Of a stretch of 64,000 bases of DNA, positions 1 through 12,080 are shown piece after piece. Below the pieces are notes generated by a model. It ran no database searches. It saw only the letters and a list, made by a program, of their open reading frames with translations, and was not told the origin of the DNA. The translations under genes were made by a program, and so were the position numbers. This stretch comes from Euonymus europaeus (Eukaryota > Streptophyta > Magnoliopsida > Celastrales > Celastraceae): positions 12,629,001 through 12,693,000 of the forward strand of contig OY756961.1 in the NCBI GenBank assembly GCA_963580455.1, read 5' to 3'. How positions within the stretch are numbered: the first letter of the stretch is position 1; each line of letters opens with the position of its first letter.

Positions 1-1190
1 TCCGAAGTTGTTCAACTCTCTCTATGGAGGAGCTTTGAACGGTTTTTTCCATTTGTCATAGATAGTTGGTGTTTTGGCATCGAAATAATCTAGGAAGCTT
101 ATTCTCGTAAAATTTCACTAAGAAGAACAATAAAAAGTGTACATAGAGCAATTTTGATTGTCCGAAATTGTTCAACTCTTTCTATGGAGGAGCTTTTAAC
201 GGTTTTGTCCATTTGTCATAGAAAGTTTGTGTTTTGGCATCAAAATAATGTAGGAAGCTTATACTAGTAAAAGTTGACAAAAAAGAACAATAAACATTGT
301 ACACCGAACAACTCTCTCTATGGAGTAGCTTTTAAAGGTTTTGTCTATTTGTCATAGAAAGTTGGTGTTTTGGCATCGAAATAATCTCTGAAGCTTATAC
401 TTGTAAAATTTAACATATAAGAACAATAAAAATTGTAGACCGAGCAATTTTGATGGTCCGAAGTCGCTCAACTCTCTCTATGGAGGAGCTATTAACGGTT
501 TTGTCCATTTGTCAAAGAAAGTTGGTGTTTTGGCATCGAAATAATCTAGGAAGCTTATACTCATAAAATTTGACATATAAGAGCAATAAAAATTGTACAC
601 CGAGCAACATTGATGGTCCGAAGTGGCTCAACTCTCTCTATGAAGGAGCTTTTAACGGTTTTGTGTATTTGTCATAGAAAGTTCGTGTTTTGGCATCGAA
701 ATAATCTCTGAAGCTTATACTCATAAAATTTAACATATAAGAACAATAAAAATTGTACACCGAGCAATTTTGATGGTCCGAAGTCGCTCAACTCTCTCTA
801 TGGAGGACCTCTTAACGGTTTTGTCCATTTGTCAAAAAAAGTTGGTGTTTTGGCATTGAAATAATCTAGGAAGCTTATACTCATAAAATTTGACATATAA
901 GAACGATAAAAATTGTACACCGAGCAACTTTGATGGTCCGAAGTTGCTCAACTCTCTCTATGGAGGAGCTTTTAACGGTTTTGTCCATTTGTCATAGAAG
1001 GTTGGTGTTTTGGCATCGAAATAATCTCTGAAGCTTATACTCGTAAAATTTAACATATAAGAACAATAAAAATTGTACAACGAGCAATTTTGATGGTCTG
1101 AAGTCGCTCAACTCTCTCTATGGAGGAGCTCTTAACGGTTTTGTCCATTTGTCAAAGAAAGTTGGTGTTTTGGCATCGAAATAATCTAGG

Positions 1191-1350
1191 AAGCTTATAC
1201 TCATAAAATTTGACATATAAGAACAATAAAAATTGTACACCGAGCAACTTTGATGGTCCGAAGTTGCTCAACTCTCTCTATGGAGGAGCTTTTAACGGTT
1301 TTGTCCGTTTGTCATAGAGAGTTGGTGTTTTGGCATCGAAATAATCTAGG
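1191..1350 (+). repeat. Reference satellite monomer (160 bp, starting at HindIII site)
   Basis: This copy is close to the common form and is used here to define the unit. Offsets within the unit: HindIII site at 1-6, A/T-rich segment with AAAATTT and ATAAAAATT at about 15-44, dyad at 52-79, pyrimidine run CTCTCTCT at 82-89, TATGGAGGAGCTTTTAACGG at about 89-108, and GTTGGTGTTTTGGCATCGAA at 131-150. A HindIII digest should release a 160-bp ladder. The site is lost in scattered copies (near 3727, 4520, 6757, 8358, 9799, 27724, 34446, 57489 and 60368). Confidence 0.95.
1242..1269. other. Perfect 9-bp dyad in canonical monomer
   Basis: GAGCAACTT, a 10-nt spacer, then AAGTTGCTC form a perfect inverted repeat that could extrude as a hairpin or cruciform, or bind a dimeric protein. 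The same 28-bp element recurs in every monomer with the GAGCAACTT...AAGTTGCTC pairing. Other subfamilies weaken it: AAGTGGCTC forms have one mismatch, and GAGCAATTT...AAGTCGCTC forms have two. Dyad symmetry has been proposed as a recurrent property of centromeric satellites lacking a CENP-B box. A role here is inference. Confidence 0.8.
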
Positions 1351-1736
1351 AAGCTTATACTCGTAAAATTTCACTTAGAAGAACAATAAAAAGTGTACAT
1401 CGAGCAATTTTGATGGTTCGAAGTTGTTCAACTCTCTCTATGGAGGAGCTTTGAACGGTTTTTTCCATTTGTCATAGATAGTTGGTGTTTTGGCATCGAA
1501 ATAATCTAGGAAGCTTATACTCGAAAAATTTCACTTAGAAGAACAATAAAAAGTGTACATCGAGCAATTTTGATGGTTCGAAGTTGTTCAACTCTCTCTA
1601 TGGAGGAGCTTTGAACGGTTTTTTCCATTTGTCATAGATAGTTGGTGTTTTGGCATCGAAATAATCTAGGAAGCTTATTCTCGTAAAATTTCACTTAGAA
1701 GAACAATAAAAAGTGTACATAGAGCAATTTTGATGG

Positions 1737-3109
1737 TCCGAAGTTGTTCAACTCTCTCTATGGAGGAGCTTTGAACGGTTTTTTCCATTTGTCATAGATA
1801 GTTGGTGTTTTGGCATCGAAATAATCTAGGAAGCTTATTCTCGTAAAATTTCACTAAGAAGAACAATAAAAAGTGTACATAGAGCAATTTTGATTGTCCG
1901 AAATTGTTCAACTCTTTCTATGGAGGAGCTTTTAACGGTTTTGTCCATTTGTCATAGAAAGTTTGTGTTTTGGCATCAAAATAATGTAGGAAGCTTATAC
2001 TAGTAAAAGTTGACAAAAAAGAACAATAAACATTGTACACCGAACAACTCTCTCTATGGAGTAGCTTTTAAAGGTTTTGTCTATTTGTCATAGAAAGTTG
2101 GTGTTTTGGCATCGAAATAATCTCTGAAGCTTATACTTGTAAAATTTAACATATAAGAACAATAAAAATTGTAGACCGAGCAATTTTGATGGTCCGAAGT
2201 CGCTCAACTCTCTCTATGGAGGAGCTATTAACGGTTTTGTCCATTTGTCAAAGAAAGTTGGTGTTTTGGCATCGAAATAATCTAGGAAGCTTATACTCAT
2301 AAAATTTGACAAATAAGAGCAATAAAAATTGTACACCGAGCAACATTGATGGTCCGAAGTGGCTCAACTCTCTCTATGAAGGAGCTTTTAACGGTTTTGT
2401 GTATTTGTCATAGAAAGTTCGTGTTTTGGCATCGAAATAATCTCTGAAGCTTATACTCATAAAATTTAACATATAAGAACAATAAAAATTGTACACCGAG
2501 CAATTTTGATGGTCCGAAGTCGCTCAACTCTCTCTATGGAGGACCTCTTAACGGTTTTGTCCATTTGTCAAAAAAAGTTGGTGTTTTGGCATTGAAATAA
2601 TCTAGGAAGCTTATACTCATAAAATTTGACATATAAGAACGATAAAAATTGTACACCGAGCAACTTTGATGGTCCGAAGTTGCTCAACTCTCTCTATGGA
2701 GGAGCTTTTAACGGTTTTGTCCATTTGTCATAGAAGGTTGGTGTTTTGGCATCGAAATAATCTCTGAAGCTTATACTCGTAAAATTTAACATATAAGAAC
2801 AATAAAAATTGTACAACGAGCAATTTTGATGGTCTGAAGTCGCTCAACTCTCTCTATGGAGGAGCTCTTAACGGTTTTGTCCATTTGTCAAAGAAAGTTG
2901 GTGTTTTGGCATCGAAATAATCTAGGAAGCTTATACTCATAAAATTTGACATATAAGAACAATAAAAATTGTACACCGAGCAACTTTGATGGTCCGAAGT
3001 TGCTCAACTCTCTCTATGGAGGAGCTTTTAACGGTTTTGTCCGTTTGTCATAGAGAGTTGGTGTTTTGGCATCGAAATAATCTAGGAAGCTTATACTCGT
3101 AAAATTTCA
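1737..3109 (+). repeat. 11-monomer HOR, copy 2 (partial)
   Basis: Matches 1-1373, including the same 24-bp-deleted monomer at about 2036-2050. The match ends near 3109, where copy 1 reads TTTCACTTAGAAG and this copy reads TTTCACATAGAGG. Sharing of the private deletion shows the 1736-bp unit was duplicated as a block. Confidence 0.9.
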
Positions 3110-3455
3110 CATAGAGGAACAATAAAAATTGTACACCGAGCAACTTTGATGGTCCGAAGTTGCTCAACTCTCTCTATGGAGGAGCTCTTAACGGTTTTGT
3201 CCATTTGTCAAAGAAAGTTGGTGTTTTGGGATCGAAATAATCTAGGAAGCTTATACTCGTAAAATTTCACATAGAAGAACAATAAAAATTGTACACCGAG
3301 CAACTTTGATGGTCCGAAGTTGCTCAACCCTCTCTATGGAAGAGCTTTTAACGGTTTTGTCCATTTGTCATAGATAGTTGGTGTTTTGGCATCGAAATAA
3401 TCTAGGAAGCTTATACTCGTAAAATTTCACATTGAAGAACAATAAAAAGTCTATC

Positions 3456-3477
3456 CCGAACAACTTTGATAGTTCGG
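3456..3477. other. Alternative dyad CCGAAC/GTTCGG in a marker monomer
   Basis: In monomers carrying CTATCCCGAAC, six bases CCGAAC pair perfectly with GTTCGG across a 10-nt loop, offset from the common 9-bp dyad. Both substitutions needed (GAAC, and TAGTTCGG in place of TGGTCCGA) occur together. The marker monomer recurs at 3451, 4243, 12081, 14162, 16243, 18324, 20405, 22486, 24567, 28408, 32569, 35931, 37691, 41692, 43292, 47612, 49212, 52091, 55930, 57370, 60728 and 61848. Three of these have an imperfect dyad: 28408 (CCAGAAC), and 57370 and 61848 (TATTTCGG). Confidence 0.8.
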
Positions 3478-4380
3478 AGTTGCTCAACTCTCTCTATGGA
3501 GGAGCTTTTAACGGTTTTGTGTATTTGTCATAGAAAGTTGGTGTTTTGGCATCGAAATAATGTAGGAAGCTTATACTCGTAAAATTTGACATAGAAGAAT
3601 AATAAAAATTATACACCGAGCAACTTTGATGGTCCGAAGTTGCTCAACACTCTCTATTGAAGAGCTTTTAACGGTTTTGTCCATTTGTCATAGAAAGTTG
3701 GTGTTTTGCATCGAAATAATCTAGGAAGCTCATAAAATTTGACATAGAAGAGCAATAAAAATTGTACACCGAGCAACTTTGATGGTCCGAAGTGGCTTAA
3801 CTCTCTCTATGGAGGAGCTTTTATCGGTTTTTCTATTTGTCATAGAAAGTTGGTGTTTTCGCATCGAAATAATCAAGGAAGCTTATACTCATAAAATTTG
3901 ACAAATAAGAGCAATAAAAATTGTACATCGAGTAACTTAGATGGTCCGAAGTTGCTCAACTCTCTTTATGGAGGAACTTTTAACGGTTTTGTCTATTTGT
4001 CATAGAAAGTTGGTGTTTTGGCATCGAAATAATCTAGGAAGCTTATACTCGTAAAATTTGACATAGAAGAATAATAAAAAGTGTACATAGAGCAATTTTG
4101 ATGGTCCGAAGTTGTTCAACTCTCTCTATGGAGGAGCTTTGAACGGTTTTTTCCATTTGTCATAGATAGTTGGTGTTTTGGCATCGAAATAATCTATGAA
4201 GCTTATACTCGTAAAATTTCACATAGAAGAACAATAAAAAGTCTATCCCGAACAACTTTGATAGTTCGGAGTTGCTCAATAATCTCTATGGAAGAGCTTT
4301 TAACGGTTTTGTCTATTTGTCATAAAAAGTTGGTGTTTTGGCATCGAAATAATGTAGGAAGCTTACACTTGTAAAATTTG

Positions 4381-5230
4381 ACATAGAAGAACAATAAAAA
4401 TTGTACACCGACCAACTTTGATGGTCCGAAGTCGCTCAACACTCTCTATTGAAGAGCTTTTAACGGTTTTGTCCATTTGTCATAGAAAGTTGGTGTTTTG
4501 GCATCGAAATAATCTAGGAAGCAAACTCATAAAATTTGACATAGAAGAACAGTAAAAAGTGTACATAGAGCAATTTTAATGGTCCGAAGTAGCTCAACTC
4601 TCTCTATGGAGGAGCTCTTATCAATTTTTTCTATTTGTCATAGAAAGTTGGTGTTTTGGCATCGAAATAGTCAAGGAAGCTTATACTCATAAAAATTGAC
4701 ATATAAGAGCAATAAAAATTGTACACCGAGCAATTTTGATGGTCCGAAGTCGCTCAACTCTCTCTATGGAGGAGCTCTTAACGTTTTTGTCCATTTGTCA
4801 AAGAAAGTTGGTGTTTTGGCATCGAAATAATCTCGGAAGCTTATACTCATAAAATTTGACATAGAAGAACAATAAAAATTGTACACCGACCAACTTTGAT
4901 GATCCGAAGTCGCTCAACACTCTCTATTGAAGAGCTTTTAACGGTTTTGTCCATTTGTCATAGAAAGTTGGTGTTTTGGCATCGAAATAATCTAGGAAGC
5001 TTATACTCATAAAATTTGACATAGAAGAACAGTAAAAAGTGTACATAGAGCAATTTTAATGGTCCGAAGTTGCTCAACTCTCTCTATGGAGGAGCACTTA
5101 TCGATTTTTTCTATTTGTCATAGAAAGTTGTTGTTTTGGCATCGAAATAATCAAGGAAGCTTATACTCGTAAAATTTGACATATAAGAGCAATAAAAATT
5201 GTACACCGAGCAACTTTGATGGTTCGAAGT
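4381..5230 (+). repeat. Local 3-monomer duplication (~480 bp)
   Basis: 4381-4858 resembles 4859 to about 5230. Both halves share CACCGACCAACTTTG, ACTCTCTATTGAAGAGC, GAACAGTAAAAAGTG and AATTTTAATGG in the same order. The first half is 2 bp short because of GCAAACTCAT. Several substitutions separate the halves, so the duplication is not among the youngest in the window. Confidence 0.75.
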
Positions 5231-5819
5231 GGCTTAACTCTCTCTATGGAGGAGCTTTTAACGGTTTTGTCTATTTGTCATAGAAAGTTGGTGTTTTGGC
5301 ATCGAAATAATCTCTGAAGCTTATACTCGTAAAATTTAACATATAAGAACAATAAAAATTGTACACCGAGCAATTTTGATGGTCCGAAGTTGCTCAACTC
5401 TCTCTATGGAGGAGCTTTTAATGGTTTTATCCGTTTGTCATAGAAAGTTGGTGTTTTGGCATCGAAATAATCTATGAAGCTTGTACTCGTAAAATTTCAC
5501 ATAGAAGAACAATAAAAAGTGTACATAGAGCAATTTTGATGGTCCGAAGTTGGTCAACTCTCTCTATGAAGGAGCTTTTAATGGTTTTGTCCGTTTGTCA
5601 TAGAAAGTTGGTGTTTTGGCATCGAAATAATCTAGGAAGCTTATACTCGAAAAATTTCACATAGAAGAACAATAAAAAGTGTACATAGAGCAATTTTGAT
5701 GGTCCGAAGTTGGTCAACTCTCTCTATGGATGAGCTTTTAACGGTTTTATCCATTTCTCATAGAAAGTTGGTGTTTTGGCATCGAAATAATCTAGGAAGC
5801 TTATTCTCGTAAATTTCAC

Positions 5820-8800
5820 TTAGAAGAACAATAAAAAGTGTACAGAGAGCAACTTTGATGCTCCGAAGTCGCTCAACACTCTCTTTGGAGGACCTTTTAA
5901 CGGTTTTGTCCATTTGTCATAGAAAGTTGGTGTTTTGGCATCGAAATAATCTAGGAAGCTTATACTCATAAAATTTGACATATAAGAACAATGAAAAGTG
6001 TACACCGAGCAACTTTCATGGTCCGAAGTTGCTCAACTCTCTCTATGGAAGCGCTTTTAATGAGTTTCTCCATTTTTCATAGAAAGTTGGTGTTTTGGCA
6101 TCGAAATAATCTAGGAAGCTTATACTCATAAAATTTGACATATAAGAGCAATAAAAATTGTACACCGAGCAACTTTGATGGTCCGAAGTGGCTCAACTCT
6201 CTCTATGGAGGAGCTTTTAACGGTTTTGCGAATTTGTCATAGAAAGTTCGTGTTTTGGCATCGAAATAATCTCTGAAGCTTATACTCGTAAAATTTAACA
6301 TATAAGAATAATAAAAATTGTACACCGAGCAATTTTGATGGTCCGAAGTCGCTCAACTCTCTCTATGGAGGAGCTCTTAACGGTTTTGTCCATTTGTCAA
6401 AGAAAGTTGGTGTTTTGGCATCGAAATAATCTAGGAAGCTTATACTCCTAAAATTTGACATATAAGAACAATAAAAATTGTACACCGAGCAACTTTGATG
6501 CTCCGAAGTCGCTCAAAACTCTCTTTGGAGGACCTTTTAATGGTTTTGTCCATTTGTCATAGAAAGTTGGTGTTTTGGCATCGAAATAATCTAGGAAGCT
6601 TATACTCATAAAATTTGACATATAAGAGCAATAAAAATTGTACACCGAGCAACTTTGATGGTCCGAAGTGGCTCAACTCTCTCTATGGAGGAGCTTTTAA
6701 CGGTTTTGTCTATTTGTCATAGAAAGTTGGTGTTTTGGCATCGAAATAATCTCTGAATCTTATACTCGTAAAATTTAACATATAAGAACAATAAAAATTG
6801 TACACCGAGCAATTTTAATGGTCCGAAGTCGCTCAACTCTCTCTATGGAGGAGCTCTTAACGGTTTTGTCCATTTGTCAAAGAAAGTTGGTGTTTTGGCA
6901 TCGAAATAATCTAGGAAGCTTATACTCATAAAATTTGACATATAAGAGCAATAAAAATTGTACACCGAGCAACTTTGATGGTCCGAAGTTTCTCAACTCT
7001 CTCTATGGAGGAGCTTTTAACGGTTTTGTTCGTTTGTCATAGAAAGTTGGTGTTTTGGCATCGAAAGAATCTAGGAAGCTTATTCTCGTAAAATTTCACT
7101 TAGAAGAACAATAAAAAGTGTACATAGAGCAATTTTGATGGTCCGAAGTTGTTCAACTCTCTCTATGGAGGAGCTTTTAACGGTTTTGTCCATTTGTCAT
7201 AGATAGTTGGTGTTTTGGCATCGAAATAATCTAGGAAGCTTATACTCGAAAAATTTCACTTAGAAGAACAATAAAAAGTGTACATCGAGCAATTTTGATG
7301 GTTCGAAGTTGTTCAACTCTCTCTATGGAGGAGCTTTTAACGGTTTTTTCCATTTGTCATAGATAGTTGGTGTTTTGGCATCGAAATAATCTAGGAAGCT
7401 TATTCTCGTAAAATTTCACTTAGAAGAACAATAAAAAGTGTACATAGAACAATTTTGATGGTCCGAAGTTGTTCAACTCTCTCTATGGAGGAGCTTTGAA
7501 CGGTTTTTTCCATTTGTCATAGATAGTTGGTGTTTTGGCATCGAAATAATCTAGGAAGCTTATTCTCATAAAATTTCACTTAGAAGAACAATAAAAAGTG
7601 TACATAGAGCAATTTTGATGGTCCGAAATTGTTCAACTCTTTCTATGGAGGAGCTTTTAACGGTTTTGTCCATTTGTCATAGAAAGTTGGTGTTTTGGCA
7701 TCAAAATAATGTAGGAAGCTTATACTAGTAAAAGTTGACAAAGAAGAACAATAAAAATTGTACACCGAGCAATTTTGATGTTCCGAAGTTGCTCAACTCT
7801 CTCTATGGAGGAGCTTTTAACGGTTTTATCTATTTATCATAGAAAGTTGGTGTTTTGGCATCGAAATAATCTAGGAAGCTTATACTCGTAAAATTTGACA
7901 TATAAGAACAATAAAAATTGTAAACCGAGCAACTATGATGGTCTGAAGTCGCTCAACACTCTCTATGGAGGAGCTTTTAACGGTTTTGTCCATTTGTCAT
8001 AAAAAGTTGTTGTTTTGGCATCGAAATAATCTAGGAAGCTTATACTCATAAAATTTCACATAGAAGAACAATAAAAAGTGTACATAGAGCAATTTTGATG
8101 CCCCGAAGTTGCTCAACTCTCTCTATGGAGGAGCTTTTAACGGTTTTATCCATTTGTCATAGAAAGTTGGTGTTTTGGCATCGACATAATCTAGGAAGCT
8201 TATACTCGTAAAATTTGACATAGATGAACAAAAAAAAGTCTATCCCGAGCAACTTTGATGGTCCGAAGTTGCTCAACTCTCTCTATAAAGAAGCATTTAA
8301 CGGTTTTGTCTATTTGTCAGAGAAAGTTGGTGTTTTGGCATCGAAATAATCAAGGAAGCCTATACTCGTAAAATTTGACATAGATGAACAATAAAAAGTC
8401 TATCCCGAGCAACTTTGTTGGTCTGAAGTTGCTCAACTTTCTCTATGGAGAAGCATTTAACGGTTTTGTTTATTTGTCATAGAAAATTGGTGTTTTGGCA
8501 TCGAAATAATCTATGAAGCTTATACTCGTAAAATTTGACATAGAAGAACAATAAAAATTGTACACCGAGCAACTTTGATGCTCCGAAGTCGCTCAACAAT
8601 CTCTTTGGAGGACCTTTTAACGGTTTTGTCCATTTGTCATAGAAAGTTGGTGTTTTGGCATCGAAATAATCTAGGAAGCTTATACTCATAAAATTTGACA
8701 TATAAGAACAATAAAAAGTGTACACCGAGCAACTTTGATGGTCCGAAGTTGCTCAACTCTCTCTATGGAAGCGCTTTTAATGAGTTTCTCCATTTTTCAT

Positions 8801-11800
8801 AGAAAGTTGGTGTTTTGGCATCGAAATAATCTAGGAAGCTTATACTCATAAAATTTGACATATAAGAGCAATAAAAATTGTACACCGAGCAACTTTGATG
8901 GTCCGAAGTGGCTCAACTCTCTCTATGGAGGAACTTTTCACGGTTTTGTCTATTTGTCATAGAAAGTTGGTGTTTTGGCATCGAAATAATCTCTGAAGCT
9001 TATACTCGTAAAATTTAACATATAAGAACAATAAAAATTGTACACCGAGCAATTTTGATGGTCCGAAGTCGCTCAACTATCTCTATGGAGGAGCTCTTAA
9101 CGGTTTTGTCCATTTGTCAAAGAAAGTTGGTGTTTTGGCATCGAAATAATCTAGGAAGCTTATACTCATAAAATTTGACATATAAGAGCAATAAAAATTG
9201 TACACCGAGCAACTTTGATGGTCCGAAGTGGCTCAACTCTCTCTATGGAGGAGCTTTTAACGGTTTTGTGTATTTGTCATAGAAAGTTCGTGTTTTGGCA
9301 TCGAAATAATCTCTGAAGCTTATACTCGTAAAATTTAACATATAAGAACAATAAAAATTGTACACCGAGCAATTTTGATGGTCCGAAGTCGCTCAACTCT
9401 CTCTAAGGAGGAGCTCTTAACGGTTTTGTCCATTTGTCAAAGAAAGTTGGTGTTTTGGCATCGAAATAATCTAGGAAGCTTATACTCCTAAAATTTGACA
9501 TATAAGAACAATAAAAATTGTACACCGAGCAACTTTGATGCTCCGAAGTCGCTCAACACTCTCTTTGGAGGACCTTTTAATGGTTTTGTCCATTTGTCAT
9601 AGAAAGTTGGTGTTTTGGCATCGAAATAATCTAGGAAGCTTATACTCATAAAATTTGACATATAAGAACAATAAAAAGTGTACACCGAGCAACTTTTGAT
9701 GGTCCGAAGTTGCTCAACTCTCTCTATGGAAGCGCTTTTAATGAGTTTCTCCATTTTTCATAGAAAGTTGGTGTTTTGGCATCGAAATAATCTAGGAAGT
9801 TTATACTCATAAAATTTGACATATAAGAGCAATAAAAATTGTACACCGAGCAACTTTGATGGTCCGAAGTGGCTCAACTCTCTCTATGGAGGAGCTTTTA
9901 ACGGTTTTGTCTATTTGTCATAGAAAGTTGGTGATTTGGCATCGAAATAATCTCCGAAGCTTATACTCGTAAAATTTAACATATAAGAACAATAAAAATT
10001 GTACACCGAGCAATTTTGATGGTCCGAAGTCGCTCAACTCTCTCTATGGAGGAGCTCTTAACGGTTTTGTCCATTTGTCAAAGAAAGTTGGTGTTTTGGC
10101 ATCGAAATAATCTTGGAAGCTTATACTCATAAAATTTGACATATAAGAGCAATAAAAATTGTACACCGAGCAACTTTGATGATCCGAAGTGGCTCAACTC
10201 TCTCTATGGAAGAGCTTTTAACGGTTTTGTGTATTTGTCATAGAAAGTTCGTGTTTTGGCATCGACATAATCTCTGAAGCTTATACTCGTAAAATTTAAC
10301 ATATAAGAATAGTAAAAATTATACACCGAGCAATTTTGATGGTCCGAAGTCGCTCAACTCTCTCTATGGAGGAGCTCTTAACGGTTTTGTCCATTTGTCA
10401 AAGAAAGTTGTTGTTTTGGCATCGAAATAATCTAGGAAGCTTATACTCATAAAATTTGACATATAAGAGCAATAAAAATTGTACACCGAGCAACTTTGAT
10501 GGTCCGAAGTTGCTCAACTCTCTCTATGGAGGAGCTCTTAACGGTTTTGTCCGTTTGTCATAGAAAGTTGGTGTTTTGGCATCGAAATAATCTAGGAAGC
10601 TTATTCTCGTAAAATTTCACTTAGAAGAACAATAAAAAGTGTACATAGAGCAATTTTGATGGTCCGAAGTTGTTCAACTCTCTCTATGGAGGAGCTTTTA
10701 ACGGTTTTGTCCATTTGTCATAGATAGTTGGTGTTTTGGCATCGAAATAATCTAGGAAGCTTATACTCAAAAAATTTCACTTAGAAGAACAATAAAAAGT
10801 GTACATCGAGCAATTTTGATGGTTCGAAGTTGTTCAACTCTCTCTATGGAGGAGCTTTTAACGGTTTTTTCCATTTGTCATAGATAGTTTGTGTTTTGGC
10901 ATCGAAATAATCTAGGAAGCTTATTCTCGTAAAATTTCACTTAGAAGAACAATAAAAAGTGTACATAGAACAATTTTGATGGTCCGAAATTGTTCAACCC
11001 TCTCTATGGAGGAGCTTTGAACGGTTTTTTCCATTTGTCATAGATAGTTGGTGTTTTGGCATCGAAATAATCTAGGAAGCTTATTCTCGTAAAATTTCAC
11101 TTAGAAGAACAATAAAAAGTGTACATAGAGCAATTTTGATGGTCCGAAATTGTTCAACTCTTTCTATGGAGGAGCTTTGAACGGTTTTTTCCATTTGTCA
11201 TAGATAGTTGGTGTTTTGGCATCAAAATAATGTAGGAAGCTTATACTAGTAAAAGTTGACAAAGAAGAACAATAAAAATTGTACACCGAGCAATTTTGAT
11301 GTTCCGAAGTTGCTCAACTCTCTCTATGGAGGAGCTTTTAACGGTTTTATCTATTTATCATAGAAAGTTGGTGTTTTGGCATCGAAATAATCTAGGAAGC
11401 TTATACTCGTAAAATTTGACATATAAGAACAATAAAAATTGTAAACCGAGCAACTATGATGGTCCGAAGTCGCTCAACACTCTCTATGGAGGAGCTTTTA
11501 ACGGTTTTGTCCATTTGTCATAAAAAGTTGTTGTTTTGGCATCGAAATAATCTAGGAAGCTTATACTCGTAAAATTTCACATAGAAGAACAATAAAAAGT
11601 GTACATAGAGCAATTTTGATGCCCCGAAGTTGCTCAACTCTCTCTATGGAGGAGCTTTTAACGGTTTTATCCATTTGTCATAGAAAGTTGGTGTTTTGGC
11701 ATCGAAATAATCTAGGAAGCTTATACTCGAAAAATTTCACTTAGAAGAACAATAAAAAGTGTACATCGAGCAATTTTGATGGTACGAAGTTGTTCAACTC

Positions 11801-12080
11801 TCTCTATGGAGGAGCTTTTAACGATTTTGTCCGTTTGTCAAAGAAAGTTGGTGTTTTGGCATCGAAATAATCTAGGAAGCTTATTCTCGTAAAATTTCAC
11901 TTAGAAGAACAATAAAAAGTGTACATAGAACAATTTTGATGGTCCGAAGTTGTTCAACTCTCTCTATGGAGGAGCTTTTAACGGTTTTTTCCATTTGTCA
12001 TAGATAGTTGGTGTTTTGGCATCGAAATAATCTAGGAAGCTTATACTCGTAAAATTTCACATAGAAGAACAATAAAAAGT
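5820..12080 (+). repeat. Complex HOR block with 17-, 19- and 22-monomer spacings
   Basis: Rare variants recur at several long spacings. The CTCCGAAG/TTTGGAGGACC monomer at 5821 recurs at 8541 (2720 bp, 17 units). The TACTCCTAAAATT monomer at 6441 recurs at 9481 (3040 bp, 19 units). The TTATTCTCG run at 7081 recurs at 10602 (3521 bp, 22 units plus 1). Mixed spacings imply repeated unequal exchanges rather than one clean HOR. No CTATCCCGAAC marker monomer was seen inside this block. Confidence 0.8.
8541..10461 (+). repeat. 6-monomer tandem duplication (2 x ~960 bp)
   Basis: 8541-9500 and 9501-10461 carry the same order of variants: CTCCGAAG/GGAGGACC, GGAAGCGC/TGAGTTTCTCC, AAGTGGCTC, CTCTGAAG or CTCCGAAG, AAGTCGCTC, then AAGTGGCTC with AAGTTCGTG. 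The second copy is one base longer because of an extra T in CAACTTTTGATGG near 9692. Confidence 0.8.

Larger units (their letters stand above)
1..1736 (+). repeat. 11-monomer HOR, copy 1 (1736 bp)
   Basis: The base at 1 corresponds to 1737, and the two stretches stay aligned with very few differences (for example GACATATAAGAGC near 571 against GACAAATAAGAGC near 2307). Length is 11 x 160 minus 24. The missing 24 bp lie in one monomer near 300-315, where ACACCGAACAACTCTC replaces the usual stretch through the dyad region. The window begins inside the array, so further copies may lie upstream. Confidence 0.9.
3110..5819 (+). repeat. Irregular satellite monomers without clear HOR
   Basis: Monomers here are recognisable but poorly ordered and have more private changes and small deletions than elsewhere. 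Examples: a base missing in GTTTTGCATCG near 3709; a 6-bp loss removing the HindIII site near 3727; and GCAAACTCAT near 4522. The two marker monomers at 3451 and 4243 are 792 bp apart, 8 short of five units, which three small deletions account for. Such a stretch looks older or less often homogenised than its neighbours. Confidence 0.8.

Noticed and set aside
3451..3480. CENP-B box in the marker monomer (CCCGAAC and GTTCGG)
   Set aside because: The fixed positions of the mammalian box are not met on either strand; only a short partial likeness around TTCGG.
5820..6005. Short minus-strand frames of 61-88 codons at 5820, 6448, 9488, 39411, 62947 and 63427
   Set aside because: Same satellite-derived translations in slightly different lengths; not coding.
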